Source: Meiothermus taiwanensis DSM 14542 (GTDB lineage Bacteria > Deinococcota > Deinococci > Deinococcales > Thermaceae). Taken from it: a DNA stretch of 64,000 nt. The first letter of the stretch is position 1. The number at the start of each line of letters is the position of its first letter. The stretch is taken from the NCBI GenBank assembly GCA_000482765.1, contig AXWR01000005.1:62001-126000 (forward strand). The letters run 5' to 3'. A program made the translations under genes and the position numbers. Positions 44,531-55,300 of this stretch are shown here, one piece after another. The notes below the pieces were generated by a model, which saw nothing but the letters and a program-made list of their open reading frames with translations, did not search any database and was not told the origin of the DNA.

Positions 44531-44560
44531 GCCCCAGGCCGGCGGCGGCTGGTCTGGGGC
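44531..44560. terminator. Imperfect hairpin between convergent genes
   Basis: GCCCCAGGCC (44531-44540) pairs with GGTCTGGGGC (44551-44560) with one mismatch. No T-run in either direction, so termination is only suggested by its position between two convergent genes. Confidence 0.45.
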
Positions 44561-44585
44561 TTGCTGTTGGTGGGGTAGCTGTTCC

Positions 44586-46241
<1,656 letters not shown>

Positions 46242-46247
46242 GCCCCG

Positions 46248-46253
46248 ATTATA
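46248..46253 (-). promoter_or_regulatory. -10 box of the mutase gene (leaderless)
   Basis: TATAAT on the minus strand, 6 nt (CGGGGC) before ATG 46241. No good -35 at 17-18 bp. Confidence 0.6.
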
Positions 46254-46400
46254 TAACGGATTTGAGGCAGCAGGAGGATAATCCGTCAGACAATTGGGGC
46301 TTCTATGCGATACGGCATTGAAGCGGACAAGCCTATGCCCAGCCCCTACGACAGGCGGATGTGGTTTGATGGGTGTATACGATAAAGGCCAGGTGGTGCT

Positions 46401-46428
46401 TTGTGCTTCACGGGCAAACCTGTAGAAT
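46401..46428 (+). promoter_or_regulatory. Leaderless promoter of mreB
   Basis: TTGTGC (46401-46406), 16-bp spacer, TAGAAT (46423-46428), then 8 nt to ATG 46437. Confidence 0.6.
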
Positions 46429-46436
46429 AAATCGCT

Positions 46437-47483
46437 ATGGCTGGCTTGCTTTCGTTTCGCGGCGAGGATGTGGGTATTGACCTGGGCACCGCCTCGGTGC
46501 TGATTTATATGCGCGGCAAAGGCATTGTGCTGCGAGAGCCCTCGGTTATTGCCATGGTCAGCGATACCAAAGAAGTTAAGGCGGTGGGGGCTGAAGCCTA
46601 CCGGATGCTGGGGCGTACGCCGGGCAACATTGTGGCGGCCCGTCCCCTCAAAGATGGTGTGATTGCCGATTATACCCTAACCGAGCGGATGCTCACCCTG
46701 TTTATCAGGAAGGTTTTGCCCCCGCTGCGCTTTTTCCGCCCACAGGTGATGGTGGGGGTGCCTTCTGGGGTGACCGAGGTGGAGCGCCGCGCGGTGGTGC
46801 AGGCTATTGTAGAAGCCGGTGCCAAACGGGCCTACCTGATTGACGAACCCCTGGCGGCGGCCATCGGGGCTGGTATTAAGATTGCTGAACCCACCGGCAG
46901 CATGGTGGTGGACATTGGGGGTGGCTCCAGCGATATTGCGGTGATCTCGTTGGGCGGTATCGTGCGCTCGACGAGCCTGCGCATTGCCGGTAACGAGTTC
47001 GATGATTCCATCATTCGCTTCATCCGCAACAAGTACAGCCTCCTGATCGGGGAGCGCACCGCCGAGGAGCTCAAGATCAAAATCGGGGCGGCCAAGCGCG
47101 TCCCTGGAGAGCAAGATGCCGTGGCTGAGGTGCGCGGGCGCGATCTGATCTCGGGCCTGCCCAAGAGCATCGAGGTGACTACCGAGGATGTGGTGGAAGC
47201 CCTCAAAGAGCCCCTGGAAAAGATTGTCCAGGGTGTGAAGAGCGTTCTGGAAACCACCCCGCCCGAACTGGTGGCCGACATCATCGACCGGGGCATTCTG
47301 CTGACCGGTGGGGGGGCTTTGCTACGCAACCTGGACATGCTGCTGCAAGAAGCCACTGGTGTGCCCGTGGTGGTGGCTGAGAACGCCGTAGAGGCGGTGG
47401 CGCTGGGCACCGGCAAGGCCCTGGACATGCTGCATGTGCTACGGGATGCCCTGGTGACCTCCGATAATGTGCTAAGGCGGTAA
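46437..47483 (+). CDS. mreB: Rod-shape determining actin homologue MreB
   Basis: 348 residues. Phosphate 1 motif [27 protein letters not shown], phosphate 2 [14 protein letters not shown] and adenosine motif [12 protein letters not shown]. Polymerises under the membrane and guides lateral wall synthesis. mreC and mreD do not follow; instead the lpx cluster starts 78 bp downstream. This places cell-shape and outer-membrane lipid genes together. Confidence 0.95.
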   Translation: MAGLLSFRGEDVGIDLGTASVLIYMRGKGIVLREPSVIAMVSDTKEVKAVGAEAYRMLGRTPGNIVAARPLKDGVIADYTLTERMLTLFIRKVLPPLRFFRPQVMVGVPSGVTEVERRAVVQAIVEAGAKRAYLIDEPLAAAIGAGIKIAEPTGSMVVDIGGGSSDIAVISLGGIVRSTSLRIAGNEFDDSIIRFIRNKYSLLIGERTAEELKIKIGAAKRVPGEQDAVAEVRGRDLISGLPKSIEVTTEDVVEALKEPLEKIVQGVKSVLETTPPELVADIIDRGILLTGGGALLRNLDMLLQEATGVPVVVAENAVEAVALGTGKALDMLHVLRDALVTSDNVLRR

Positions 47484-47561
47484 TTTGGCAATGCCCAGAC
47501 GGGCTGTGTGGACTCATCCGCAGCGTCGCTTTGACAATAGAAGCGCGGAGTTGGGAAGTTT

Positions 47562-48554
47562 ATGCTGCTCTCCGAAATTGCCCAGCGTCTAGGGGGTCGC
47601 CTCGAGGGCCCCGATACCGAGATTACCGCTTTAGCCCCGCCCGACCGGGCCAGGCCGGGCGAGCTGGTGGTGGTGCGGGAGGCCCGGTTTCTAGCGGTTG
47701 CTTTGCAGGCGGGCGCGGCTTTGCTGCTGGATGAAACAACCCAGTGCCCCCCATCCGTTGCCCGGGTTCGCGTGCCGTCGGTACAAAAGGCCTGGCCCCT
47801 GGTGCTGGCCCTTTTCAACCGACCTGAAATCTGGGCGGAGGTGGGCGTGCACCCCACCGCCACCCTCGAGGCGGGTGTGGAAGTAGACCCCACCGCTGCA
47901 ATAGGGGCATATGCCCTGGTGTGCCGGGGGGCCAGGGTGGGGGCCGGCGCGGTGATAGCGCCCTACTGCTATATCGGTGAGCAGGCCGAGATAGGCCCCC
48001 GAACGGTGCTCGAGCCCCGGGTGACGCTCTACCCGCGCACCCGTGTGGGGGCGGACTGCCACATCGGTGCGGGCACTGTGCTGGGCGCTATTGGATTTGG
48101 CTTTCAAGATCAGCAGCGCCTGCCCCACACGGGCCGGGTGGTGCTGGAGGATGGGGTGGAGCTGGGGGCCCACTGTGTGGTACAGCGCAGCGTGGTGGGG
48201 GAGACCCGCATTGGTGCGCACAGCAAAATTGGCGACCTCACCGATATCGGCCACAACGTTCAGATCGGAAAAAACGTGGTTATGGTGGGCAGCAGCGCCA
48301 TTGGCGGGAGCGCTGTGGTGGAGGATGGGGTGTTGATGGGGGGCTGGGTGGTGATCGCCGACCACGTGCGGGTGGGCCAAGGGGCCCGGTTGGCCGGTGG
48401 CAGCGCCATCTCCAAGAACGTTCCGGCAGGGGAGACCTGGGCCGGGGCGATTCCGGCGCAGCCGGCCCGCCGGCACTGGCGGCGGTTGGCGCTGTTAGAT
48501 TGGCTGGCCGGTATGGAACGTACTTTGCGGCAGTTTTTGCAGCCGTCGCGCTGA
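47562..48554 (+). CDS. lpxD: UDP-3-O-acylglucosamine N-acyltransferase LpxD
   Basis: 330 residues: N-terminal uridine-binding domain (about 1-95), left-handed beta helix of hexapeptide repeats (about 100-290) and a C-terminal helix (ALLDWLAGMERTLRQFLQ). The family catalytic His is in DIGHNVQIG. Adds a 3-hydroxyacyl chain to the 2-amino group of the UDP-sugar in lipid A synthesis. First gene of a seven-gene cluster. Its real acceptor in this phylum, which is generally regarded as lacking classical LPS, is open. Confidence 0.9.
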   Translation: MLLSEIAQRLGGRLEGPDTEITALAPPDRARPGELVVVREARFLAVALQAGAALLLDETTQCPPSVARVRVPSVQKAWPLVLALFNRPEIWAEVGVHPTATLEAGVEVDPTAAIGAYALVCRGARVGAGAVIAPYCYIGEQAEIGPRTVLEPRVTLYPRTRVGADCHIGAGTVLGAIGFGFQDQQRLPHTGRVVLEDGVELGAHCVVQRSVVGETRIGAHSKIGDLTDIGHNVQIGKNVVMVGSSAIGGSAVVEDGVLMGGWVVIADHVRVGQGARLAGGSAISKNVPAGETWAGAIPAQPARRHWRRLALLDWLAGMERTLRQFLQPSR

Positions 48555-48566
48555 ACTGGAAGCCTT

Positions 48567-49331
48567 ATGACCCTGCGCGGAATCGGCCTTCACAGCGGCG
48601 AACCCAGCACGGTGCGCTTTCATCCGTCCGAGGGGCCGGTGCGCTTTTGGGTGGGGGGGCTCGAGCTGCGCCCGCTGGCCTCGAGCGTGGTGGACACCGC
48701 CCGCTGCACGGTGCTGGGTGGGGATAACCTGCGCTTGATGACCGTGGAACACCTGCTGGCCGCCCTCTTTATGCGGGGCATCTGGGAGGGCCTGGTCATC
48801 GAAGTAACCGGCCCAGAGGTTCCCATTCTGGACGGTAGCGCCCAGGAATGGTTGGCAGCCCTGGAGGGTTTTCCGGCGCTAGGCCCCCAGCCGTTGCCGG
48901 TGAACGGTGCTATCCGGGTTGAGGAGGGGCGTAGCAGTGTGCTGGCCCAGCCAGCGGAGCAGTTTACCCTCGCCGTCACCATCCTTTTCCCGCACCCCAG
49001 GATCGGCTACCAGCAGGTGCAGTGCCCCCCCACGCCGCTCACGGCGCTGGCTCCAGCCCGCACCTTTGGCTTTCTGCACGAGGTAGAAGCGCTGCGGGCC
49101 CGTGGTCTTATCCAGGGTGCTTCTTTGGAGAACGCCCTGGTCTTCAGCGAGCAGGGCCTGGTCAACACGCCCCGGATGCTGTACGAGCCTGTGTATCACA
49201 AAGCCCTGGATTTTCTGGGCGACCTGTACCTGGCGGGCAGGCCCTACCAGGGGCGGTTTGTGGCCCACCGGGCCTCGCACCGCTTGCACGTGGAACTGGC
49301 CAGGCTGCTACAGGACGCAGGATCGCGCTGA
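48567..49331 (+). CDS. lpxC: UDP-3-O-acyl-N-acetylglucosamine deacetylase LpxC
   Basis: 254 residues, shorter than the usual 300 or so. Zinc site complete: Glu61-His62 in MTVEHLLAAL, His211 and Asp215 in VYHKALDFLGD; SHRLHVEL gives the oxyanion His. Starts TLRGIGLHSGEP as in the family. Removes the N-acetyl group, the committed step of lipid A synthesis. The short length comes from reduced inserts, not from truncation of the core. It follows lpxD by 12 bp. Confidence 0.92.
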   Translation: MTLRGIGLHSGEPSTVRFHPSEGPVRFWVGGLELRPLASSVVDTARCTVLGGDNLRLMTVEHLLAALFMRGIWEGLVIEVTGPEVPILDGSAQEWLAALEGFPALGPQPLPVNGAIRVEEGRSSVLAQPAEQFTLAVTILFPHPRIGYQQVQCPPTPLTALAPARTFGFLHEVEALRARGLIQGASLENALVFSEQGLVNTPRMLYEPVYHKALDFLGDLYLAGRPYQGRFVAHRASHRLHVELARLLQDAGSR

Positions 49332-49463
49332 GCCAACCCCCGCACCTGTGATTTTTCTGAGCGTTCTCTAAAGCCTGGCTGGGTGAAAAAGTGGTTGTAA
49401 ACGGGGCTTAAGTGTATCATCCTGCTGGGGACGCAGGGTTTGTGCACGTATTCCGAGGATTCT

Positions 49464-50426
49464 ATGGAGCTAAAAGTAGGTGTTGTGGGTGTCGGTGTGA
49501 TGGGGACGTACCACGCTCAGGTATACGCCGGGTTGCCGGGGGTTCGTCTGGTGGGGGTGGTTGATCCCGATCCTTTTCGTCAGGCGGCCATCGAGCAAGA
49601 CCTAGAAGTGCCAGCTTTTTCCAGCCCGGAAGAGCTGCTGGGCAAGGTACAGGCGGTCTCGATCGCCTCACCCACCTCTTTTCACTACGAGCAGGCCCGC
49701 ATGTTTTTGGAGGCCGGCGTGCATGTGCTGTTGGAGAAGCCCATGACCCGCACCATGCACGAGGCACGGGAGCTGGTGAGGCTGGCTGAACAGCGGGGGG
49801 TGGTTTTGCAGGTGGGGCATATCCTGCGCTTTTACCGGGCGGTGGGCGACCTCATGCGCATGGTTAGGAACCCCTGGGTGCTCGAGGCCCGTCGCATAGG
49901 CAACAACCGCCGGATACGCGACATCGGGGTGGTGCTCGACCTGATGATTCACGACCTGGATCTGGTGCTCTTGCTCCTGCGGGAGAAGCCCCTGCGCTAC
50001 AGCGTGGTGGGCCGACAGGTAGAGGGGCTGGACGAGTACGCCCAGGCCGTGGTGGACTTCCCCTCGGGGGCCCGGGCGCTGTTTACCGCCAGCCGGATCT
50101 CGCCCCAGGCCGAGCGCTCGCTGACCATTACCCAGCCCGGCGAGGTGCTGCGGCTTGATTTCAACAGCGAATACACCGAACTCTCGCTGCACCGCTCGCC
50201 GCCTGTGCAACCCGACCCCGACCGGGTGGAGCCCAACGGGCGCACCCAGGTGCAGACCGAGCGCATCGCCATTCACAACGACAACCCCCTCCGGCGTCAG
50301 CTCAAGCATTTTGTAGACCGGATTCAGAAGGGGGAGCCCTCGCTGGTGACCCTCGAGGACGACCTGCAGGCCCTCGAGTTGGCCCTCGAGCTCTCCAACG
50401 CCCTCCAGCCGGTGATGAGCCGCTGA
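49464..50426 (+). CDS. Gfo/Idh/MocA oxidoreductase, GnnA-like
   Basis: 320 residues. NAD-binding VGVVGVGVMGTYHA, EKPMTRTMHEA and VLQVGHILRF, DIGVVLDLMIHDLDLVL. These strings resemble UDP-GlcNAc 3-dehydrogenase (GnnA), which with aminotransferase GnnB makes UDP-2,3-diamino sugars for amide-linked lipid A. No GnnB is in the window. ATG 49464 follows GAGGATT. Its place inside the lpx cluster argues for sugar-nucleotide modification, but other Gfo/Idh functions cannot be excluded. Confidence 0.8.
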   Translation: MELKVGVVGVGVMGTYHAQVYAGLPGVRLVGVVDPDPFRQAAIEQDLEVPAFSSPEELLGKVQAVSIASPTSFHYEQARMFLEAGVHVLLEKPMTRTMHEARELVRLAEQRGVVLQVGHILRFYRAVGDLMRMVRNPWVLEARRIGNNRRIRDIGVVLDLMIHDLDLVLLLLREKPLRYSVVGRQVEGLDEYAQAVVDFPSGARALFTASRISPQAERSLTITQPGEVLRLDFNSEYTELSLHRSPPVQPDPDRVEPNGRTQVQTERIAIHNDNPLRRQLKHFVDRIQKGEPSLVTLEDDLQALELALELSNALQPVMSR

Positions 50427-50462
50427 AACCCATTTTCTGCCCCGGCCCCTTAGTATTAAGCC

Positions 50463-50906
50463 GTGGACATTTACGAGATCCTCAAACTCCTGCCGCACCG
50501 CTACCCGTTCTTGCTGATTGACCGGGTGCTGGAAGCCGACGAAAAGCGTTTTCGGGCCTTGAAGAACGTTTCCTTTAACGAGCCGCATTTTCAAGGCCAT
50601 TTTCCTGGCTATCCCATCATGCCCGGGGTTTTGTTGATCGAGGCCATGGCCCAGGGCGCGGTGGCGGTGGTGACCAAACAGCCGGAATTCAAGCCGGGGG
50701 GGCTGGTGTTTTTGGTGGGGGTGGAAGAGGCCCGCTTTAAGAAGCCGGTGGTTCCGGGCGATACCCTGATTCTGGAAGGGGAGCTGCTGGCCTATCGGCG
50801 GGGTTTGGGGAAGGTAAAGGTTGAGGCCAGGGTAGAGGGCGAGCTGCGGGCCGAGGCCACCCTGAGCTTTGTGCTGCGCTCGGATACGGGAGGCGCTACC
50901 TCGTGA
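50463..50906 (+). CDS. fabZ: 3-hydroxyacyl-ACP dehydratase FabZ
   Basis: 147 residues, hot-dog fold: LPHRYPFLLIDRV, catalytic His46 (GHFPGYPIMPG) and Glu60 (LLIEAMAQ). Dehydrates 3-hydroxyacyl-ACP; its placement with lpxA and lpxD is the common arrangement, since these enzymes compete for 3-hydroxyacyl-ACP. GTG start at 50463. Its stop overlaps the lpxA start (GTGA). Confidence 0.95.
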   Translation: MDIYEILKLLPHRYPFLLIDRVLEADEKRFRALKNVSFNEPHFQGHFPGYPIMPGVLLIEAMAQGAVAVVTKQPEFKPGGLVFLVGVEEARFKKPVVPGDTLILEGELLAYRRGLGKVKVEARVEGELRAEATLSFVLRSDTGGATS

Positions 50907-51688
50907 GCCGGGTTGCCATACACCCCACCGCGGTGGTTTCCCCCAAAGCCCACCTGGCCCCGGACGTGAAGATTGGCCCGTATGCGGTGGTGGAGGGCCC
51001 TTGTGAGATCGGCCCGGGGGTGGAGGTAGGGCCCCACGCGGTCATCCACCCGTATGTGCGCCTGGCCGCCGGGGTGCGGGTGGGGCCCCACGCGGTGCTG
51101 GGGGGAATCCCGCAGGATTTGAGCTTTAAGGGGCAGGAGACCTGGCTCGAGGTCGGGGAAAACACGGTCTTGCGCGAGGGGGTGATCCTGCACCGCTCCA
51201 CCAAAGAAGAAGTGCCCACCCGGATCGGCGCGGGCTGCTACCTGATGGGCCATTCGCACGTGGGCCACGATGCCCAGGTGGGCAACGGCGTGATTCTGAC
51301 CCAGGGCGTGGGAGTGGCCGGGCACGTGGAGATTGGCGATTATGCGGTGATCGGCGGAATGGCCGGGATCCACCAGTTTGTGCGGGTGGGCAGCCGGGCT
51401 ATGATTGGTGGGCTTGCCAAGGTGACCCGGGATGTCCTGCCCTTTAGCCTGGCCGACGGCAGCCCGGCCCTGCACTACCGCCTCAACACGGTGGGGCTGC
51501 GCCGGGCGGGTATTACCGGCGAGCGCTACCGGGCCCTCGAGCAGGCCTTCCGGGCGGTGCGCGAAGGCCGTCCCCTCGAGGGCTTGCCCGATACCGAAGA
51601 GGTGCGCGCGCTCAAAGCCTTTTTGGCCTCGCCTTCCAGGCGTCACCTCGCGGGCTTTGTGCGGGGCGAGCCGGACTTTGAGGGCTGA
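50903..51688 (+). CDS. lpxA: UDP-N-acetylglucosamine O-acyltransferase LpxA
   Basis: 261 residues. Left-handed beta helix (about 1-185) with catalytic His122 in VGHDAQVGNG, and the C-terminal helical part LNTVGLRRAGI. Adds the first 3-hydroxyacyl chain to a UDP-hexosamine. With a GnnA-like enzyme next to it, it could make an amide rather than an ester. GTG start overlapping the fabZ stop; coupled translation. Confidence 0.93.
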   Translation: MSRVAIHPTAVVSPKAHLAPDVKIGPYAVVEGPCEIGPGVEVGPHAVIHPYVRLAAGVRVGPHAVLGGIPQDLSFKGQETWLEVGENTVLREGVILHRSTKEEVPTRIGAGCYLMGHSHVGHDAQVGNGVILTQGVGVAGHVEIGDYAVIGGMAGIHQFVRVGSRAMIGGLAKVTRDVLPFSLADGSPALHYRLNTVGLRRAGITGERYRALEQAFRAVREGRPLEGLPDTEEVRALKAFLASPSRRHLAGFVRGEPDFEG

Positions 51689-51701
51689 AATCGAACCCAA
51701 G

Positions 51702-52865
51702 ATGCTGGACGAAATCCTGCTGCTGACCAATGGCCCTGGCGAGCTTTCGACCTGGGTGCCGCCGGTGCTGACGCGCCTGCGCCAGCGGGTGCCCGGGGCC
51801 CGCATCGAGCTGTTCCTGATCCGCGACCAGTTCGCCGCCGGAACCGAGCAGACCAAGGCCGAAGCGCTGCAACTGGACGCCCTCTCGGGCCGCTCGGCGC
51901 TGTTGCGCAGGGTGCTGGGGCGCAGGGCCCCTGGCCGCGGGCTGGTGCTGTTGCTGGGGGGGGCGCCCCGCGACGCGGTCTTGCTGGGCCGGGCCACGGG
52001 CTACCCGGCTTTTTCCTATACCTTCGATGCCAGGGCCCATCACCCCGGCTTGCGGGCCGTGCTGGTGGACTCCGAGCGCACCAAGGCGGCCATGCAGGCT
52101 CGAGGTGTGAGCCCGGCCCGCATAGAGGTGGTGGGCAATCTGGTGGTGGACGCCCTCCACGAGGCACCGGCGGTGCCTGCCCCAGCCACCGATGTGCTGC
52201 TGCTGGCTGGTAGCCGCCCCTTTGCCGCCCGCTACCTGCTGGGGTTTTTGCTGGCGGCGGCCGAACAGATGGCTAAAGCGCGGCCCGGCCTGCGGTTTGC
52301 CTGGGTGAAGAGCCGCCTGCTGCCGGAGGCGGTGGTGGCCGAGGCACTTTCGGGTGAGCTGGTGAGGGAGCTGGGCGGGGTGGGGGCCCGCTGGGTGGGG
52401 GATCGCCTGCAAACCTCCGGGGGCCTCGAGGTTCTGGTGCTGGATGAACCCCAGCGCTATGCGGCCATGCGCCGTGCCCAGCTGGCGATTACCATCCCCG
52501 GAACCAACACCCTCGAGCTGGCCCTGGCCGGCCTGCCCTCGCTGGTGCTCTTGCCCTTGCACAAGCCGGAGATGCTGCCGCTGGAGGGCCTCTGGCACTG
52601 GTTGCTCATGCTGCCGGGGGCCAAAGCCCTCAAGCAAAACTTTATACGGCGTCTGGAGCCGCGCATCCCCCACCTGGCCCTGCCCAACCAGTGGCTGGGC
52701 GAGCGGGTCTTCCCGGAGCTGCGGGGGGTTTTCAGCCCGGCCGAGGTGGCCTCTGCGGGCCTCGAGCTGCTCGAGCGGGCGCAGGAAGTCCGGGCCCGGC
52801 TAAAGCGCCTGGAGGCCCGGCCCGGAGCCGATAAGCTGGTGGAGTATGTGCTGGCTCGTTGCTGA
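51702..52865 (+). CDS. LpxB-like (lipid A disaccharide synthase-related) glycosyltransferase
   Basis: 387 residues from ATG 51702. The N-terminus LLTNGPGELSTWVPPVL stands where LpxB has its AGExSGD loop, and the C-terminal ITIPGTNTLELALAGLPSLVLLPLHKPEM resembles the nucleotide-sugar site of GT19. The low similarity and the NGPGE loop fit the LpxB-related group known from cyanobacteria and Deinococcota rather than canonical LpxB. It would join two acylated hexosamines or another sugar. Start is 14 bp after lpxA. Confidence 0.75.
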   Translation: MLDEILLLTNGPGELSTWVPPVLTRLRQRVPGARIELFLIRDQFAAGTEQTKAEALQLDALSGRSALLRRVLGRRAPGRGLVLLLGGAPRDAVLLGRATGYPAFSYTFDARAHHPGLRAVLVDSERTKAAMQARGVSPARIEVVGNLVVDALHEAPAVPAPATDVLLLAGSRPFAARYLLGFLLAAAEQMAKARPGLRFAWVKSRLLPEAVVAEALSGELVRELGGVGARWVGDRLQTSGGLEVLVLDEPQRYAAMRRAQLAITIPGTNTLELALAGLPSLVLLPLHKPEMLPLEGLWHWLLMLPGAKALKQNFIRRLEPRIPHLALPNQWLGERVFPELRGVFSPAEVASAGLELLERAQEVRARLKRLEARPGADKLVEYVLARC

Positions 52866-52931
52866 AGCCCAGAGGTGGCCTGCAAGTTCCCCTAGCAGTG
52901 ATGTTGTTTACCTGTCCACCTGTGTTGCTCT

Positions 52932-54605
52932 ATGAACCTTCTTAGGCTATTACGTCCCTTCTCCTTGCTTATTCTGCTGGCAGCCGGGCTGGCTTTGCTG
53001 CCGGCCGCGGCCCAGGCCTGGCTGCCGACCCTGGTGGTCAAGCCGTTGTTTGATCAGGTGCTGCCGGGGCAGTGGGAGCGGCTCGGAGCGGTTTTATGGG
53101 CGGGGGCGGGTTTGCTGGCGGTGTTGGTGGTGAGCGGGTACGTGCTCGAGGCCTTTATAGGCTACCTTTCGCTGAAAATTCCGGCGGTCTGGCGGGAGCG
53201 GGTCTTTGGGCGGCTCTTGGAGGCCGATCTGATGGCCCTGCCGGCCGCCTCGGGCGGGCTCACCGGGCGGCTGGTGGCCGATCTGAAGGAGCTGGAGGGC
53301 TTTTTGTTCTACAGCCTGGGGGGGCTGCTGGTGCAGGGGATCTTGCTCCTGGCGCTGCTATTCCAGCTTTTGCAGCACTACGCCCAGCTTACCCTGTACC
53401 TGCTCTTGGTGCTGCCGCTCATGGCCCTGCTCCTGGGCTGGCTTGGGGCCTGGGTGACCCGCTACAGCCGGCGCACCCAGGCTGCTATGGAGCGCCTGGC
53501 CGCCCGCATGGCTGAGGGGTTCGGGCGTCTGGAGCTGATCCGGGCCCTGAACCTGCAGGCCTTTGCCCAGGCACGCTTCCGCCACAGCAACCAGCAGCAG
53601 TACCGGTTGGGGCGCACCCGCGCCCTGATCGCGGCCCTCCACCTGCCCCTGGGGCAGCTCGCCACCACGCTGCTGCTGGGCCTGTTGCTGGCCCTGGGGG
53701 TGGGGGCGGTGCAGCGCGGGCAGATGACCCCCGGCGATCTGACCGCCTTCCTCACCTTGCTGGGGCTGGCCATCACCCCTTTGCAGGTGCTGAGCCGCAT
53801 CGGCACCGGGTTTGCCCAGGCCGAGGGGGCCGCGGCCCGCGTGGTGGAGCTGCTCGAGCTGCCCCCAGCCCCGGCCATGGGGCAGCTCCGGCCCCAGAGC
53901 CTGGCGGGGGGCCTCGAGCTGCGCGATCTTAGCTTTGCCTACCCCGGCGGCCCGGCCATCCTGCACAACCTCAACCTGCGCATCGCGCCGGGCTCCTTCA
54001 CGGCCATCGTGGGCCCTTCGGGGGCGGGCAAGAGCACCCTGCTGCGCCTGTTGCTGGGCCTGTACCGTCCGAGCGCGGGGCAGGTCTTGCTGGATGGCCT
54101 CGAGCTACACAGCTACGAGGCCGGTTGGCTGCGGGCCCGCATGGCCTGGGTTCCGCAGGAGCCCCTGCTGTTCGCCGGAACCGTACAGGAAAACCTGGCC
54201 GCGCTGGCCCCCGGCGCCCGCCCGGAAGCCATGCAGCAGGCCCTGGATACCGTGGGCCTGGGCCGGGAAATTAGCCTGCAAACCCCGCTCGAGGACGACG
54301 GGGGCGGGCTTTCGGTGGGGCAGCGGCAGCGCCTGGCTATTGCCGCGGCCCTGCTGCGGGAGGCCAAAATTCTTTTGCTCGACGAGATTACCAGCGCCCT
54401 CGACCGCAACAGCGAGGGGCAGGTCATGGCCGCCCTCGAGGCCGCCCGTCCGGGCCGCACGGTGATCGTGGTGGCGCACCGCCTGGCCACCGTGCAGCAC
54501 GCCGATCAGATCGTGGTGATGGAAAAGGGCCGGATCGTGCAGGTGGGCCGCCACGCCGAGCTGATGGGTGTGCCCGGCCTCTACGCGGATTTCTGGAAAA
54601 GTTGA
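52932..54605 (+). CDS. MsbA-like ABC exporter (fused TMD-NBD)
   Basis: 557 residues: six transmembrane helices (1-300), then the ATPase with Walker A GPSGAGKST, signature LSVGQRQRLAIAAAL (LSVGQ in place of LSGGQ), Walker B ILLLDEITSALD and the H-loop VVAHRL. Note the D-E-I rather than D-E-P after Walker B. A homodimeric lipid flippase is expected and its position after lpxB-like suggests it moves the cluster's glycolipid across the inner membrane. Multidrug export is an alternative. Confidence 0.85.
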   Translation: MNLLRLLRPFSLLILLAAGLALLPAAAQAWLPTLVVKPLFDQVLPGQWERLGAVLWAGAGLLAVLVVSGYVLEAFIGYLSLKIPAVWRERVFGRLLEADLMALPAASGGLTGRLVADLKELEGFLFYSLGGLLVQGILLLALLFQLLQHYAQLTLYLLLVLPLMALLLGWLGAWVTRYSRRTQAAMERLAARMAEGFGRLELIRALNLQAFAQARFRHSNQQQYRLGRTRALIAALHLPLGQLATTLLLGLLLALGVGAVQRGQMTPGDLTAFLTLLGLAITPLQVLSRIGTGFAQAEGAAARVVELLELPPAPAMGQLRPQSLAGGLELRDLSFAYPGGPAILHNLNLRIAPGSFTAIVGPSGAGKSTLLRLLLGLYRPSAGQVLLDGLELHSYEAGWLRARMAWVPQEPLLFAGTVQENLAALAPGARPEAMQQALDTVGLGREISLQTPLEDDGGGLSVGQRQRLAIAAALLREAKILLLDEITSALDRNSEGQVMAALEAARPGRTVIVVAHRLATVQHADQIVVMEKGRIVQVGRHAELMGVPGLYADFWKS

Positions 54606-54637
54606 CGGTAGCTGGCACGACCGGAAGGATGGACTCT

Positions 54638-55300
54638 ATGCAGGAATACCTGAAAAAAGCTCGAGGGGGCCGGGTGGTACAGACCCCCTTTTTAGAGGCC
54701 GAGGCCCTGGACGAGCTGCGCCGCCTGGCCAGACAAGAAGGGCTTCGCCTCGAGACCTTTGGGGGCCTGCCCATGGCCTCGCGGCAGGTGGCGGTGCTCT
54801 TCCCCGAGCACATCCCCGCGGTATCCGACCCCACCACGGTGGTCTTCCTGGCCTTTGAGGGCGACCTCGAGGCCCTGGAAGACAGGCTGCGGGCGCTTTT
54901 GGAGCCGGGGCAGCTGGGGGATCTCGAGGAGACCCAGGAAGGCTTCTTGCTGGCCACCCTGCCCAGAGGCCTCAAAACCCTGCAAGAGGCCGGTTTCCAG
55001 GCCAAAGAGGCCACGCCCGAGCAGCTGCCCAAAACCCGTGAACGCACCCGCAGCGTGGTGGTGCCCAGCCTGCGGGTGGACGTGGTGGGGGCCAAGGGCT
55101 TTGGGGTCTCGCGCACCTACTTTGCCCAGGGGGTCAAGGCCGGCAAGGTCAGGCTCCGGGGTAAGACCGCCTCGGCCAAGGACGAGATAGCCGAGGGCGA
55201 CCACCTGCTGGCCGAAGGGCTGGGCAGCCTGGTGGTCAAAAAGGTGCTGGGCCAGACCAAGCGGGGCAATGTGAAGCTGGAGCTCGAGGTGCGCCGCTAA
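54638..55300 (+). CDS. S4-domain RNA-binding protein, YlmH-like
   Basis: 220 residues. N-terminal domain (about 1-140) as in YlmH, C-terminal S4 domain (RVDVVGAKGFGVSRT, VRLRGKTASAKDEIAEGDHL). GGAAGG at 54623-54628 sets ATG 54638. YlmH of Bacillus has a role in ribosome rescue beside RqcH-dependent tailing, which is of interest because rqcH lies in this window. It is not close to division genes as in Firmicutes. Confidence 0.82.
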   Translation: MQEYLKKARGGRVVQTPFLEAEALDELRRLARQEGLRLETFGGLPMASRQVAVLFPEHIPAVSDPTTVVFLAFEGDLEALEDRLRALLEPGQLGDLEETQEGFLLATLPRGLKTLQEAGFQAKEATPEQLPKTRERTRSVVVPSLRVDVVGAKGFGVSRTYFAQGVKAGKVRLRGKTASAKDEIAEGDHLLAEGLGSLVVKKVLGQTKRGNVKLELEVRR

